Source of the DNA: Ancylobacter aquaticus
Lineage (GTDB): Bacteria > Pseudomonadota > Alphaproteobacteria > Rhizobiales > Xanthobacteraceae
DNA length: 64,000 bases
Direction of reading: 5' to 3'
Assembly: GCF_004339465.1 (NCBI RefSeq)
Contig: NZ_SMFY01000002.1
Coordinates: 868,001 to 932,000, forward strand
In this document: one piece after another, positions 1-8,990 of the stretch
Position numbering within the stretch: the stretch's first letter is position 1
Layout of the letters: each line of letters opens with the position of its first letter
Made by a program: the position numbers and the translations under genes
The notes under the pieces: generated by a model
What the model was told of the DNA's origin: nothing
What the model saw: only the letters and a program-made list of their open reading frames with translations
Database searches by the model: none

Positions 1-909
1 CGCGAGGAGATCAAGCGCGGCATTCTGGAACTGCCGGAGGAGACCGAGGCCAACGCCTCCGCCATGCGCCGCACCGTCGCCGAGCAGATCAAGGCACTGG
101 CCGAGCTGAACGAGATCGTCTCGCGTCACGGCCGCACGCTCGACGTCGATGCCGGATCGCGCCCGCGCCTTGCCGGGCCGCTTGTCGGGCCGGCACCGCT
201 TCCCTCCGCCCCGCTGGCGCCTGCGCCCCGCGCGTCACTCTCGCGTGTCCAGCCGGCCGCGCCGCGTCCCGAGCCGACCCGTTCGGAAGCGCCGTCCTAT
301 TTCGATCCGCCGCGCAGCAACGGTAATGGCGGCAACGGCGCCGTTGGCAATGGCGGCAACGCCCCGCAGCGCCGGGCCAACATCGCCCCCCTGCCGCCGG
401 AGCGTGGTGGCGCGCCGGACAAGGGCGGCTGGCTCTCCGAGCTGCTAGCGCGCGCCTCCGATGGCGAAGGCCCGGCACCCACGGGTCCCGTTCCCCGTAG
501 CGTTCCTGTCACGCCCCCGCGCAATTTCGATCCGCGCCAGGGCCAGCCGGAGCGCCCCGTTCACCACACCATCGAGTCGCTTGACTCGCTGTCGGTGGAC
601 ATCGCCCGGATGATCGACCACGAAGCCGCGGTCGATCTGTGGGAGCGCTACAAGAAGGGGGAGCGTAATGTCTTCACCCGTCGGCTCTACACCATGCAGG
701 GGCAGCAGACCTTCGAGGAGATCCGCCGTAAATACCGGCGCGACCTCGAATTCCGCGACACGGTCGACCGCTATATCGGCGAGTTCGAGCGGCTGCTGGA
801 GCAGGTCTCGCGTGACGAGCGCGGGCAGGAGCTGACCAAGACCTATCTGACCTCGGATACGGGCAAGGTCTACACGCTGCTCGCCCACGCCGCCGGCCGC
901 TTCGACTGA
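1..909 (+). CDS. C-terminal part of a large coiled-coil protein (5' end outside window)
   Basis: The reading frame is open from the first base, so the gene starts upstream of the window; the first internal Met is at base 64. The visible 302 residues begin with a helical Glu/Lys-rich stretch, pass through a Pro/Ala/Gly-rich linker that includes an Asn-Gly run (about bases 320-360), and end in a compact alpha-helical domain of about 110 residues starting near 'LDSLSVDIARMID'. This arrangement resembles the C-terminus of the very large (over 1000 residue) coiled-coil proteins of Hyphomicrobiales often annotated as kinesin-like or apolipoprotein-like; their function is not established. The family link is from memory of the C-terminal motif, so I assign no function. 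A strong terminator follows at 951-978. Confidence 0.75.
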   Translation, partial: REEIKRGILELPEETEANASAMRRTVAEQIKALAELNEIVSRHGRTLDVDAGSRPRLAGPLVGPAPLPSAPLAPAPRASLSRVQPAAPRPEPTRSEAPSYFDPPRSNGNGGNGAVGNGGNAPQRRANIAPLPPERGGAPDKGGWLSELLARASDGEGPAPTGPVPRSVPVTPPRNFDPRQGQPERPVHHTIESLDSLSVDIARMIDHEAAVDLWERYKKGERNVFTRRLYTMQGQQTFEEIRRKYRRDLEFRDTVDRYIGEFERLLEQVSRDERGQELTKTYLTSDTGKVYTLLAHAAGRFD

Positions 910-950
910 CGCGAGGCGCCACACGGCGCCGACTGAGCCCACCGCCTACG

Positions 951-982
951 AAAACCCCCGCCCTCGCGCGGGGGTTTTCTTT
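951..982 (+). terminator. Rho-independent terminator after the coiled-coil gene
   Basis: A perfect 11-bp inverted repeat (AAAACCCCCGC / GCGGGGGTTTT) with a 6-nt loop lies 41 bp after the stop codon and is followed by more T residues. The A-run on the left arm means it could also stop transcription arriving from the right. Confidence 0.9.
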
Positions 983-1466
983 TGCCGGGAGCCCGGCGCG
1001 GGGATGGGGACGGCCCGGCCCCCTTCAAGGCGCGTACCGAAGCACAGTTCCCGTCCGGTCCGTTCATCGGGCTTTGGCAAAGGCGGCTTCGCCGCCGGCG
1101 GAGCGTCGGGCTGACGTGGCGATGCGGGCGCGGATGATCGTTGCGTCGGCCAAGCCCGGATCGCAGGGCGCGCCCTGCCAGAGCGCAAATTCGTCGTGCT
1201 CCTGATGGCGGGATCGGCGAGAGCGTCGAGGACGGGCCGGCAAAGCGCCGCCCGCCGGCGCAGAACTCAAGCCGGCGATAGTGCTCGACCGGCACCCACC
1301 GGAAATCCCGCGTCGGCCGCTCGAAACCAAGCAGACGCTTTCGCCGGCGTGCAGGATCGCCTCCCGGATCGCCGGGCCGAGGCAGGGAGTGAGAGCCCGC
1401 TCCGACCATCGAGTTGGGGAGTGGCGCCGAGCCGGGAGGGCGCGGCGCGTCGTCGGCATCAAACAA
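983..1466. other. Gene-poor 480-bp spacer between two terminators
   Basis: No convincing gene. Open frames exist on both strands only because stop codons are rare at this GC content. On the minus strand, protein-like stretches switch frame several times, for example near 1190-1330, which could be a decayed gene but matches nothing I recognise. The segment is bounded by terminators of the converging genes on each side. Confidence 0.5.
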
Positions 1467-1502
1467 AAAACCCCGCCGCTCGGCAGGAGCGGCGGGGTTT
1501 TT
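1467..1502 (-). terminator. Terminator of the RND efflux operon
   Basis: Inverted repeat AAAACCCCGCCGCT / AGCGGCGGGGTTTT with a 7-nt loop, 30 bp beyond the stop codon of the RND pump gene. Read on the minus strand the hairpin is followed by a T-run, as expected for intrinsic termination. Confidence 0.88.
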
Positions 1503-1531
1503 GAACTGCACGCGCAGCCGGGCGAGCCGGG

Positions 1532-4500
1532 TCAGTGCGTCGAAGGTGCCGCCGCTTCCTGTTTGCGGGCGCGGCGGCGCTCGCCGAAGCCCGCGATCCA
1601 GCGGGCGACGACGTAGAAGGTCGGGGTGAACAGCAGCCCGAAGATGGTCACGCCGATCATGCCGGAGAACACCGCCGTGCCCAGCGACTGGCGCAGCTCG
1701 GCGCCGGCGCCGGTGGCGATCACCAGCGGCACCACACCGAAGATGAACGCCAGCGAGGTCATGATGATGGGCCGCAGGCGCAGCTGGGCGGCTTCGGTGG
1801 CGGCGTCGAAGCGGTTATGCCCCCGATCCTCCAGCTGCTTGGCGAACTCCACGATCAGGATGGCGTTCTTCGCCGCCAGGCCGATGAGCACGATGAATCC
1901 CACCTGGCTCAGGATATTATTGTCCTGCCCTCGTATCTGGATGCCCACCACGGCGGCGATCAGGCACATGGGGACGATGAGGATCACCGCCAGCGGCAGC
2001 GTGAGGCTCTCATATTGTGCTGCCAGCACCAGGAAGACGAAAACCACGCCTAGCGCGAAGGCGAAGATAGCGGTGTTGCCCGCCCTCACCTGCTGGTAGG
2101 CGAGCGTCGTCCACTCATAGGCGAATCCGTCCGGCAGCGTCTGGGCGGCGATCTGCTCCATCTTCTGGATCGCCTGCCCCTGAGAGGTCCCCGGCATGGT
2201 GTCGCCGTCGAGCTCCGCTGCCGGATACAGATTGTAGCGCGGCACACGATAGGGGCCAGAGATGTCGTTCACCGTCGTGAAGGAGCCAAGCGGCACAAGC
2301 TGCCCCTCCGCGTTCTTCACCCGCAGGCGCAACAGGTCGTCCGGGGTCAGCCGGTAGGGAGCGTCGGCCTGCGCCTGCACGCGGTACGTCCGGCCGAACA
2401 GGTTGAAGTCGTTGACATAGGACGAGCCGATATAGGTCTGCAGGGTCGAGAACACGTCGGCGATGTTGACGCCCAGCAGTTGCGCCTTGGTGCGGTCGAT
2501 GTCGAGGAAGAGCTGCGGCGTCGAGGTCTCGAACAGCGAATAGACCTGTTTGAGGCCGGGTGTCTGGTTGGCCGCGCCCATCATGGCATAGACCGCGCCT
2601 TGCAGCGCCTCATAGCCACGCCCGCCGCGATCCTCGATCATCATGCGGTAGCCGCCGGCATTGCCGATGCCCGAAACCGGCGGCGGCATGACGACGATCA
2701 TCTGCGCCTCTTCCACCGAGGCGAGCTTGCCGAACAGCGTTCCCTGAATCGCGGCTGCGGATTGCCCGGCGTGCTCGGCACGCTCGGCCGCCGGTCCGAG
2801 AATGACGAACATCGCGCCGGCGTTGGGCGCATTGGTGAAGGTGGCGCCGGAGAAGCCGACGATGTTGACCACATGCGCCACGCCGGGGGTCGCCAGAACT
2901 TCCTGGGCGGCCTTGGTCATCACCTCATTGGTGCGCGAGAGCGCCGCGCCGCCGGGAAGCTGCGCCGCGACGATGAGATAGCCGCGATCCTGCGCCGGGA
3001 TGAAGCCCTGCGGCGTGGTGCGGAACAGCTGGAAACCGCCGGCCAGAATGGCGATGTAGACCAGCAGCACCACGACGGCGATCCGCACCAGCTTGCTGGT
3101 CAGCCAGCCATAGCCGCGCGAGACGCCATCGAAGCCCTTGTTGAAGTAGTGGAAGAAGCCGGTGAAGGGCCGCGCATACCAGGCCGGCTTGTGGCCGGCG
3201 CCCTTGTGCGCCTTCAGCAGCAGCGCGCACATGGCCGGCGAGAGGGTCAGCGACACCATCAGCGAGATCAGCGTCGAGCCGGCGATGGTGAGCGCGAACT
3301 GCCGGTAGAACTCGCCGGAAATGCCGGTGATGAAGGCCGAGGGAATGAACACCGAGGCCAGCACCAGCGAAATCGCCACCAGCGCGCCGCCCACCTCGTC
3401 CATGGTCTTGTAGGCGGCATCGCGCGGGCTGAGGCCGGTGGAGATGTTGTGCTCCACGCTCTCCACCACCACGATCGCATCGTCCACCACGATGCCGATC
3501 GCCAGCACGAGGCCGAACAGCGACAGGTTGTTCAGCGAGAACCCGAACAGGCTCATGATGAAGAACGTGCCGATCAGCGAGACCGGAATGGCCAGGATCG
3601 GGATGATCGCCGCGCGCCAGCTTTGCAGGAACAGGATCACCACGATGACCACCAGGACGATGGCCTCCATGATGGTGTGCTCCACCGCACTGACGGATTC
3701 GGCGATGAATTGGGTCGGATTATAGGCGGTGGAATAGGCAAGCCCCGCCGGAAAACTCTTGGCGATCTCGACCATGGCCTTCTGGATCGCCTCGCCGGTG
3801 GCCAGCGCGTTCGAGCCCGGCAGCTGGAAGATGCCCAGCGCCACGGAGGGCTTGGAGTCGAAATAGGAGATCGAGGAATTGTCCTGCGCCTCGATGCCGA
3901 TCCGCGCCACGTCGCGCAGCCGCACCACGGCGTTGCCGGTTTCGCGCACGACGATATTGCCGAACTCCTCCGGCGTCGAAAGCCGCCCGAGGGTCCGCAC
4001 CGCCACCTGGAAGCCCATCTGGTTCGGCACCGGAGGCGCATTCAGCACGCCCGAGGCGACCTGCAGGTTCTGTGCCTGCAGGGCGGCGGTCACATCGCCC
4101 GCCGTCAGGTTCAGCGCCTGCAGCCGCAACGGATCGAGCCAGATCTGCATCGCATAGTCGCGCGAGCCGAACACCGTGATCGAGCCGACACCCGTTACCC
4201 GCTGGAGCTGGTCCTTGATCTGCAGGTTGGCGTAGTTGGAGATGAACAGCGAGTCGCGCGAATCGTCCGGCGAGAACAGGCTCACCACCATCAGGATATC
4301 GGGCGAGGACTTGGCGACCGTCACGCCGATCTGCTGCACGTCCTGCGGCAGGCGCGGCGTCGCGGTGGCAACACGGTTCTGCACCTGAACCTGCGCGATA
4401 TCGAGGTCGGTGCCGATGTCGAACGTCACCGCGATGGAAAAGCGGCCGTCCGCCGTCGAGTTGGAGGAGATGTAGAGCATCCCCTCGACACCGTTGATCT

Positions 4501-4708
4501 GCTGCTCGATCGGCGCGACCACGGTGTCGGCCACGGTCTCGGCGCTTGCGCCCGGATACTGGCCGGTGACATTGACCACCGGCGGCGCGATGTCGGGATA
4601 TTGCGCGACGGGCAGCGCCACATAGGCCACGGCGCCCAGGATCATCACCACGATGGACACCACCGAGGCGAAGATCGGGCGATCAATGAAGAAGTGAGAG
4701 AACCGCAT
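1532..4708 (-). CDS. RND multidrug efflux pump, inner-membrane transporter (AcrB/MexB type, HAE-1)
   Basis: This 1058-residue protein has the full length and order of a hydrophobe/amphiphile RND pump: TM1 at about residues 10-30, a large periplasmic porter loop with the 'FASVVSIVVMILG' and 'QYPDIAPPVV' start typical of AcrB, TM2-TM6 from about 345, a second loop, and TM8-TM12. The proton-relay aspartates are present as D409-D410 in 'GIVVDDAIVVVE', and the TM10 lysine is in 'AAKNAILIVEFAK'. It exports drugs, dyes or detergents from the inner membrane and periplasm using the proton gradient, working with the adaptor encoded just upstream (16-nt gap) and a TolC-like channel not encoded here. A GGAGG ribosome site precedes the ATG. 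No local regulator is adjacent. Confidence 0.95.
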   Translation of the reverse strand: MRFSHFFIDRPIFASVVSIVVMILGAVAYVALPVAQYPDIAPPVVNVTGQYPGASAETVADTVVAPIEQQINGVEGMLYISSNSTADGRFSIAVTFDIGTDLDIAQVQVQNRVATATPRLPQDVQQIGVTVAKSSPDILMVVSLFSPDDSRDSLFISNYANLQIKDQLQRVTGVGSITVFGSRDYAMQIWLDPLRLQALNLTAGDVTAALQAQNLQVASGVLNAPPVPNQMGFQVAVRTLGRLSTPEEFGNIVVRETGNAVVRLRDVARIGIEAQDNSSISYFDSKPSVALGIFQLPGSNALATGEAIQKAMVEIAKSFPAGLAYSTAYNPTQFIAESVSAVEHTIMEAIVLVVIVVILFLQSWRAAIIPILAIPVSLIGTFFIMSLFGFSLNNLSLFGLVLAIGIVVDDAIVVVESVEHNISTGLSPRDAAYKTMDEVGGALVAISLVLASVFIPSAFITGISGEFYRQFALTIAGSTLISLMVSLTLSPAMCALLLKAHKGAGHKPAWYARPFTGFFHYFNKGFDGVSRGYGWLTSKLVRIAVVVLLVYIAILAGGFQLFRTTPQGFIPAQDRGYLIVAAQLPGGAALSRTNEVMTKAAQEVLATPGVAHVVNIVGFSGATFTNAPNAGAMFVILGPAAERAEHAGQSAAAIQGTLFGKLASVEEAQMIVVMPPPVSGIGNAGGYRMMIEDRGGRGYEALQGAVYAMMGAANQTPGLKQVYSLFETSTPQLFLDIDRTKAQLLGVNIADVFSTLQTYIGSSYVNDFNLFGRTYRVQAQADAPYRLTPDDLLRLRVKNAEGQLVPLGSFTTVNDISGPYRVPRYNLYPAAELDGDTMPGTSQGQAIQKMEQIAAQTLPDGFAYEWTTLAYQQVRAGNTAIFAFALGVVFVFLVLAAQYESLTLPLAVILIVPMCLIAAVVGIQIRGQDNNILSQVGFIVLIGLAAKNAILIVEFAKQLEDRGHNRFDAATEAAQLRLRPIIMTSLAFIFGVVPLVIATGAGAELRQSLGTAVFSGMIGVTIFGLLFTPTFYVVARWIAGFGERRRARKQEAAAPSTH

Positions 4709-4724
4709 GGGACCGCCTCCGCGC

Positions 4725-6014
4725 TCAGTTCGCGGACGGGGTGGTGGAAGGCGTCGCCGGCGGCGCCGCAGCAGGCGACTCCAGAGGCGGCGTCTTCGCG
4801 GCGTCTGCCGTTCCCGTGGGCGCGGCGGCAGGTGCGGCTGCCGGGGCCGGAGCGGCCGGCGCCTCCAGCTTTCCGACTACCTGTGCGCCGGGGCGGATAC
4901 GCATCAGCCCGTTGACCACGACGAGGTCGTCCTTGGTGACGCCGGTGACGGCGCGCTGGCCCTCATAAGCGCGGCCCAGCGTGACATATTTCATCTGCGG
5001 CGCCTGCGGCTTGTCGCCGGGCTGCAGCACATAGACGAATTTGCGTGTCTGTTCGGTGCCGATGGCAACGTCCGGCACCAGCACCGCCTCGCGCGGCGCC
5101 GAGGACGGCACCTGGATGCGACCGAACATGCCGGGGGTGAAGACGGCATCGGGATTGGAGAAGGTGGCGCGGCCACGGATCGTGCCGGTGTCCTCGCTGA
5201 TCTGGTTGTCGACGAAGTCGAGCACGCCCTCATGGGTGAAGCCCTTCTCGTCGATCAGCCCCAGCTTGACCGGGATCGACTGGCCCTTGTCGCCCAACTC
5301 CTTGGACATGCGCTGGTAGCGCAGATAGGAGGCCTCGTCATAGGTGAACTGGAAGTAGATCGGATCGAGCGAGACGATGGTGGCCAGCAGCGTGTTGGTG
5401 TTGGTGCCACCCGAACCGCCCGTCACCAGATTGCCCACCGACACCTGGCGGTCGCCAATGCGGCCGGTCACCGGCGAACGCAGATCGGTGAAGTCGAGGT
5501 CGAGCTGCGCTGCCTGCAGTGCCGCCTGGGCTGCCGCGACGCCGGCGCGCGCGGTGCGCTCGCTTTGCAGCCGCTGGTCGTAGGCCTGCTTGGAAATGGC
5601 GTTTGACGTCTTGTCGTCGATCAGTGTCTGGGCGCGCTGGAGGTCTGACTGGGCGAAGTCCAGCTCGGCCTGGGCACGCTGCAGATTGGCCTCGGCCTGG
5701 TCATGCGCGACCTGGAAGGGGCGCTTGTCGATGGAGAACAGCAGGTCGCCCTGCTTCACCACCTGGCCGTCGGTGAAATTGATCTTTTCGAGGTAACCGG
5801 ACACCCGCGCATAGACTCGGACCAGATCGACGGCAGCGAAGCGACCGACATATTCGTCGTAATCGGTGACGGTGCGCGTGGTCGGGTGGGCCACCGTAAC
5901 GGTCGGCGGCGGCGGCGCCCCCTGTTGCGCCTGGTTCGATTCGGAGCAGCCTGCCAGCGCCAGAGCGGCGAGAGAAAGTGCAGCGAGGGAAAGGCGCGGC
6001 AGCGCGGTCATCAT
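4725..6014 (-). CDS. RND efflux periplasmic adaptor subunit (membrane fusion lipoprotein)
   Basis: I place the start at the ATG at 6014 (a second ATG follows directly) because it gives a clean lipoprotein signal: positive start, hydrophobic core and lipobox LAGC with Cys23. A longer frame reaches back to 6080 but adds a non-signal stretch. The 429-residue protein shows the adaptor order: a beta-barrel/lipoyl half starting near 'VGRFAAVDLVRVYARVSGYL', an alpha-hairpin of about 80 residues rich in Gln/Ala/Leu, the return lipoyl half 'DLRSPVTGRIGDRQVSVGNLV', then beta-barrel and membrane-proximal domains. The tail is an Ala/Pro-rich low-complexity segment. It bridges the pump encoded downstream to an outer-membrane channel; the two genes are clearly one operon. 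Confidence 0.93.
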   Translation of the reverse strand: MMTALPRLSLAALSLAALALAGCSESNQAQQGAPPPPTVTVAHPTTRTVTDYDEYVGRFAAVDLVRVYARVSGYLEKINFTDGQVVKQGDLLFSIDKRPFQVAHDQAEANLQRAQAELDFAQSDLQRAQTLIDDKTSNAISKQAYDQRLQSERTARAGVAAAQAALQAAQLDLDFTDLRSPVTGRIGDRQVSVGNLVTGGSGGTNTNTLLATIVSLDPIYFQFTYDEASYLRYQRMSKELGDKGQSIPVKLGLIDEKGFTHEGVLDFVDNQISEDTGTIRGRATFSNPDAVFTPGMFGRIQVPSSAPREAVLVPDVAIGTEQTRKFVYVLQPGDKPQAPQMKYVTLGRAYEGQRAVTGVTKDDLVVVNGLMRIRPGAQVVGKLEAPAAPAPAAAPAAAPTGTADAAKTPPLESPAAAPPATPSTTPSAN

Positions 6015-6147
6015 GTCCGTCTCCGAGAAGGCTCTTCGGGCAGTTCGGGACCGTGTCCCGCATTTGCGTTCGCAGACCACCCCGCCCGGAGCCTAAGACG
6101 CCGGTCGAAGTACCACAATTATGCTGCACTGCGTAGGCAATAAATCG

Positions 6148-7698
6148 TCAGCTCGGCACCGCCGGCGGTCGGCCGCGCAGGAGCCCCCTGAGGTAGCGGC
6201 GCCCAAACAGCGCCAGTACCAGGGCCGCGTAGACCGTGCCTCCCGCCGCAACGCACAATGCCAGCAACGCCTCGTCGCGGCCTTGGGTGAAGGCGGACAG
6301 ATAAGGCCCGACGAACCGCGCCGCCGCGAACAGGGTCGCCGCGATGGCGGCCCCGATCAGCGCGAGGCGCGGCAGGCTACGCCACAACTGAGCGTCGCCG
6401 CATTCATAGCCGCGACGATAGGCGAGAAAGGCCAGCACCAGCACGGTGATCCAGCCGCCCATCGAGGTCGCGAAGGCGAGCCCGACCTGCGCGAGCGTGT
6501 CCATCAGCAGCACCTTGAGGCCGATATTGACCACCGCGGCCCCGAGAGTTGCCAGGACGGGGGTGCGTGTATCGCCCCGCGCATAGAACGGTGCCATGAA
6601 GGCGCGCACGACCACGAAGGGCGCGAGCCCGATGCCATAGGCCGCCAGCGTCGCCCCGGCCGACGCCGCCGCCTCGGCCGTGAACGCGCCGCGCATGAAC
6701 AGACCGCGCATGATGATTTCGGGGATCGTCAGAGCGGCAGCCAGGAAGGGCAGCACCAGCAGCAGCGTCAGCTCGATGGCCCGCGACTGGGAGAAGCGCG
6801 CTCCATCAAAGTCGTTCGCCGCGATGCGCCGCGACATCTCCGGCAGCAGCACGATGCCCGCTGCGATGCCGACGACGCCGATCGGCAGCTGGTTGATGCG
6901 GTCGGCATAGAACAGCGCCGCCACGGCGCCGTCCGGCAGGAAGGAAGCGATGATCGTATCGGCGAACAGCGCCAGTTGCACCCCAGCCGAGCCGATGATC
7001 GCCGGGCCCAGCGCGATCAGGAAGGCACGCGCCTCCGGGTCGAGCCTTGGCCGGCCGAAGCGCAGGCCGAGGCCATGGCGCTCGGCGTCGAACACGAGAA
7101 GCCCGAGCTGCAGGAAGCCCGAGATCAGCACGCCCCACGCCGCCGCGTGGCCCGCCGTGGGAAACAGTCCCGCCATGCTCAATGTGGCGACCATGGCGAC
7201 GTTGAGCAGGATCGACGCAGCAGCCGCCGCCCAGAATCGGTCATTGGCGTTGAGCACGCCGCCGACCAGCGTCACCACCGCGATCAGCCCGAGATAGGGA
7301 AAGGTGATGCGGGTGAAATCCACCGTGAGGGCGAAACGCTCGGGATCGGTCGACAGGCCCGGCGCCAGCGTCGCCACCACCCAGTCGGTCGCCAGCACCG
7401 CGACCGCAAGGATCGCCAGTTGCACGAGCACCACGCCGGTGAGGATGCCGTCGGCGAAATGCCGGGCCTTCGCCTCGCCCTGCACTGTCTTCACGCGGGC
7501 ATAGGCGGGAATGAAGGCGGTGTTGAACGCCCCCTCGGCGAAGATAGAGCGGAAATGGTTGGGCAGGCGGAAGGCGATGTAGAACGCATCCGCCAGCGGC
7601 CCGGCGCCGATGACGGCGGCCATGACGATGTCGCGGACGAAGCCCGTCAGCCGCGAGAGAAGCGTCCAGCCGCCGACGGTGAAGATGCTGCGAATCAT
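6148..7698 (-). CDS. murJ: Lipid II flippase MurJ (MviN family)
   Basis: The 516-residue protein is a 14-helix MOP-superfamily membrane protein. It opens with the family's hallmark 'SRLTGFVRDIVMAAVIG' and 'ADAFYIAFRLPNHFRSIFAEGAFNTAF', including the Arg and Glu residues that line the central cavity. MurJ moves the undecaprenyl-linked peptidoglycan precursor from the inner to the outer face of the cytoplasmic membrane. Length and start (ATG at 7698) agree with the family. The gene lies 126 nt downstream of an aminotransferase/oxidoreductase pair on the same strand. They may be co-transcribed, but the gap is wide enough for a separate promoter. Confidence 0.95.
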   Translation of the reverse strand: MIRSIFTVGGWTLLSRLTGFVRDIVMAAVIGAGPLADAFYIAFRLPNHFRSIFAEGAFNTAFIPAYARVKTVQGEAKARHFADGILTGVVLVQLAILAVAVLATDWVVATLAPGLSTDPERFALTVDFTRITFPYLGLIAVVTLVGGVLNANDRFWAAAAASILLNVAMVATLSMAGLFPTAGHAAAWGVLISGFLQLGLLVFDAERHGLGLRFGRPRLDPEARAFLIALGPAIIGSAGVQLALFADTIIASFLPDGAVAALFYADRINQLPIGVVGIAAGIVLLPEMSRRIAANDFDGARFSQSRAIELTLLLVLPFLAAALTIPEIIMRGLFMRGAFTAEAAASAGATLAAYGIGLAPFVVVRAFMAPFYARGDTRTPVLATLGAAVVNIGLKVLLMDTLAQVGLAFATSMGGWITVLVLAFLAYRRGYECGDAQLWRSLPRLALIGAAIAATLFAAARFVGPYLSAFTQGRDEALLALCVAAGGTVYAALVLALFGRRYLRGLLRGRPPAVPS

Positions 7699-7824
7699 GG
7701 GGTGCCGACGGAAGGGTTGAGGCTGCCGGAAGCCCCGACCGGGATTCGGAATGCGAATGCGGGCGGAAAGCTAGCCTCCCCGCCCTATCCTCGCCAGTCC
7801 CGTCAGGCGTCAGGCGGCCGGGTA

Positions 7825-8979
7825 TCAGGCGCCGAGCGCGCGGCGCACAGCAGCAATGACCCGGTCCTGTGCGGCCTCATCGAGATAGGGATGCATGGGC
7901 AGGCTGATCACCTCGCCCGCCAGCCGCTCGCACACCGGCAGGCCGTTGCCCGCAATGGGGAACTGCGCATAGGCCGGCTGATGGTGCATGGGCAGGCGAT
8001 AATAGACCGCCGTGGGCACGCCATCCTTCTGCAGCGCCGCCACCAGCCCGTCGCGCACGCCGTGCGGCAGGCGGATCGTGTACTGGGCCCAGACCGAGGT
8101 GGCGCGCGGATCGACGGCGGGCACCGTGCACACATCCGCCAGCGCCGCCTCATAACGGGCCGCGACGCGCTGGCGGGCAGCGATCTCGTCCTCGAAGATC
8201 GCCAGCTTCTCCAGCAGGACCGCCGCCTGGATGGTGTCGAGCCGGCCGGTCATGCCCAGACGCACATTCTCATATCTGTCGACGCCCTGGCCATGCTCGC
8301 GCACGCTTTTCAGAACCGGCACGAGGTCGTCGTCATCGGTCAGCACCGCGCCGCCATCGCCATAGCAGCCGAGCGGCTTGGCGGGGAAGAAGCTGGTGGC
8401 GGTGGCGTCGCCGAAGGAGCCGGTGCGGCGGCCGTTCCAGGTGGCGCCAAAACCCTGCGCGGTATCGCACAGCACCTTGAGGCCATGCGCCTTGGCTATG
8501 GCCTCGATGGCATCCATGTCGGCCGGCTGGCCGAACAGGTCGACCGGCACCACGACCTTGGGGGTCAGGCCCTCGCGCCTGGCAACCGCAATGGCCGCTT
8601 CGAGGCTGGCGGGGTCCATGTTGAAGGTGTCTTCCAAAATGTCGACGAAGACCGGGGTCGCCCCCACCCACGGCACCACCTCGGCGGTGGCGCAGAAGGT
8701 GAAGGCCGGGCAGAACACCGCATCGCCCGGCTTGACGCCCCAGGCCATGAGGATCATGGCCAGCGCGTCCGTGCCGCTGGAGCAGGCGATCGCATGCTTC
8801 GCGCCGGCGAATCGGGCGAGCTGCTGCTCGAACTCCGTCACCTCGGGCCCGTTGATGAACCGGCAATGGTTGAGAACCCGCGCCACGGCGTCGTCGATGC
8901 GGCTGCCGAGCCGCGCGCGCTGGGCGGCGATGTCGACAAAGGGGATCGGCGCCAGTTCGGTCGTCACATGCGAATTCAT
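7825..8979 (-). CDS. gnnB: DegT/DnrJ/EryC1 nucleotide-sugar aminotransferase, probably GnnB
   Basis: A PLP-dependent sugar aminotransferase of 384 residues. Key features are 'SSGTDALAMILMAWG' binding the cofactor phosphate, D172 in 'CDTAQGFG', and the PLP lysine K201 in 'SFFPAKPLGCYGDGG'. I chose the ATG at 8979 because GAGGAAG lies just upstream; an alternative TTG at 8994 would overlap the preceding gene. The gene follows an oxidoreductase of the Gfo/Idh/MocA family by 11 nt. That pair matches GnnA/GnnB, which oxidise and then transaminate C3 of UDP-GlcNAc to give the 2,3-diamino sugar found in lipid A of many Hyphomicrobiales. The family is certain. The substrate is inferred from the pairing and the taxon; a WbpE/WlbC-like O-antigen role is the alternative, but no acetyltransferase partner is present. 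Confidence 0.8.
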   Translation of the reverse strand: MNSHVTTELAPIPFVDIAAQRARLGSRIDDAVARVLNHCRFINGPEVTEFEQQLARFAGAKHAIACSSGTDALAMILMAWGVKPGDAVFCPAFTFCATAEVVPWVGATPVFVDILEDTFNMDPASLEAAIAVARREGLTPKVVVPVDLFGQPADMDAIEAIAKAHGLKVLCDTAQGFGATWNGRRTGSFGDATATSFFPAKPLGCYGDGGAVLTDDDDLVPVLKSVREHGQGVDRYENVRLGMTGRLDTIQAAVLLEKLAIFEDEIAARQRVAARYEAALADVCTVPAVDPRATSVWAQYTIRLPHGVRDGLVAALQKDGVPTAVYYRLPMHHQPAYAQFPIAGNGLPVCERLAGEVISLPMHPYLDEAAQDRVIAAVRRALGA

Positions 8980-8990
8980 CGGTCTTCCTC

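Noticed and set aside
983..1466. Possible decayed gene on the minus strand
   Set aside because: Protein-like stretches occur in different frames, but I cannot match them to a family and high GC makes long open frames by chance. Left as spacer.
2480..4915. 811-codon open frame on the plus strand opposite the RND pump gene
   Set aside because: It mirrors codon bias of the real gene, is extremely rich in Arg/His/Gln and shows no domain; a typical high-GC antisense frame.
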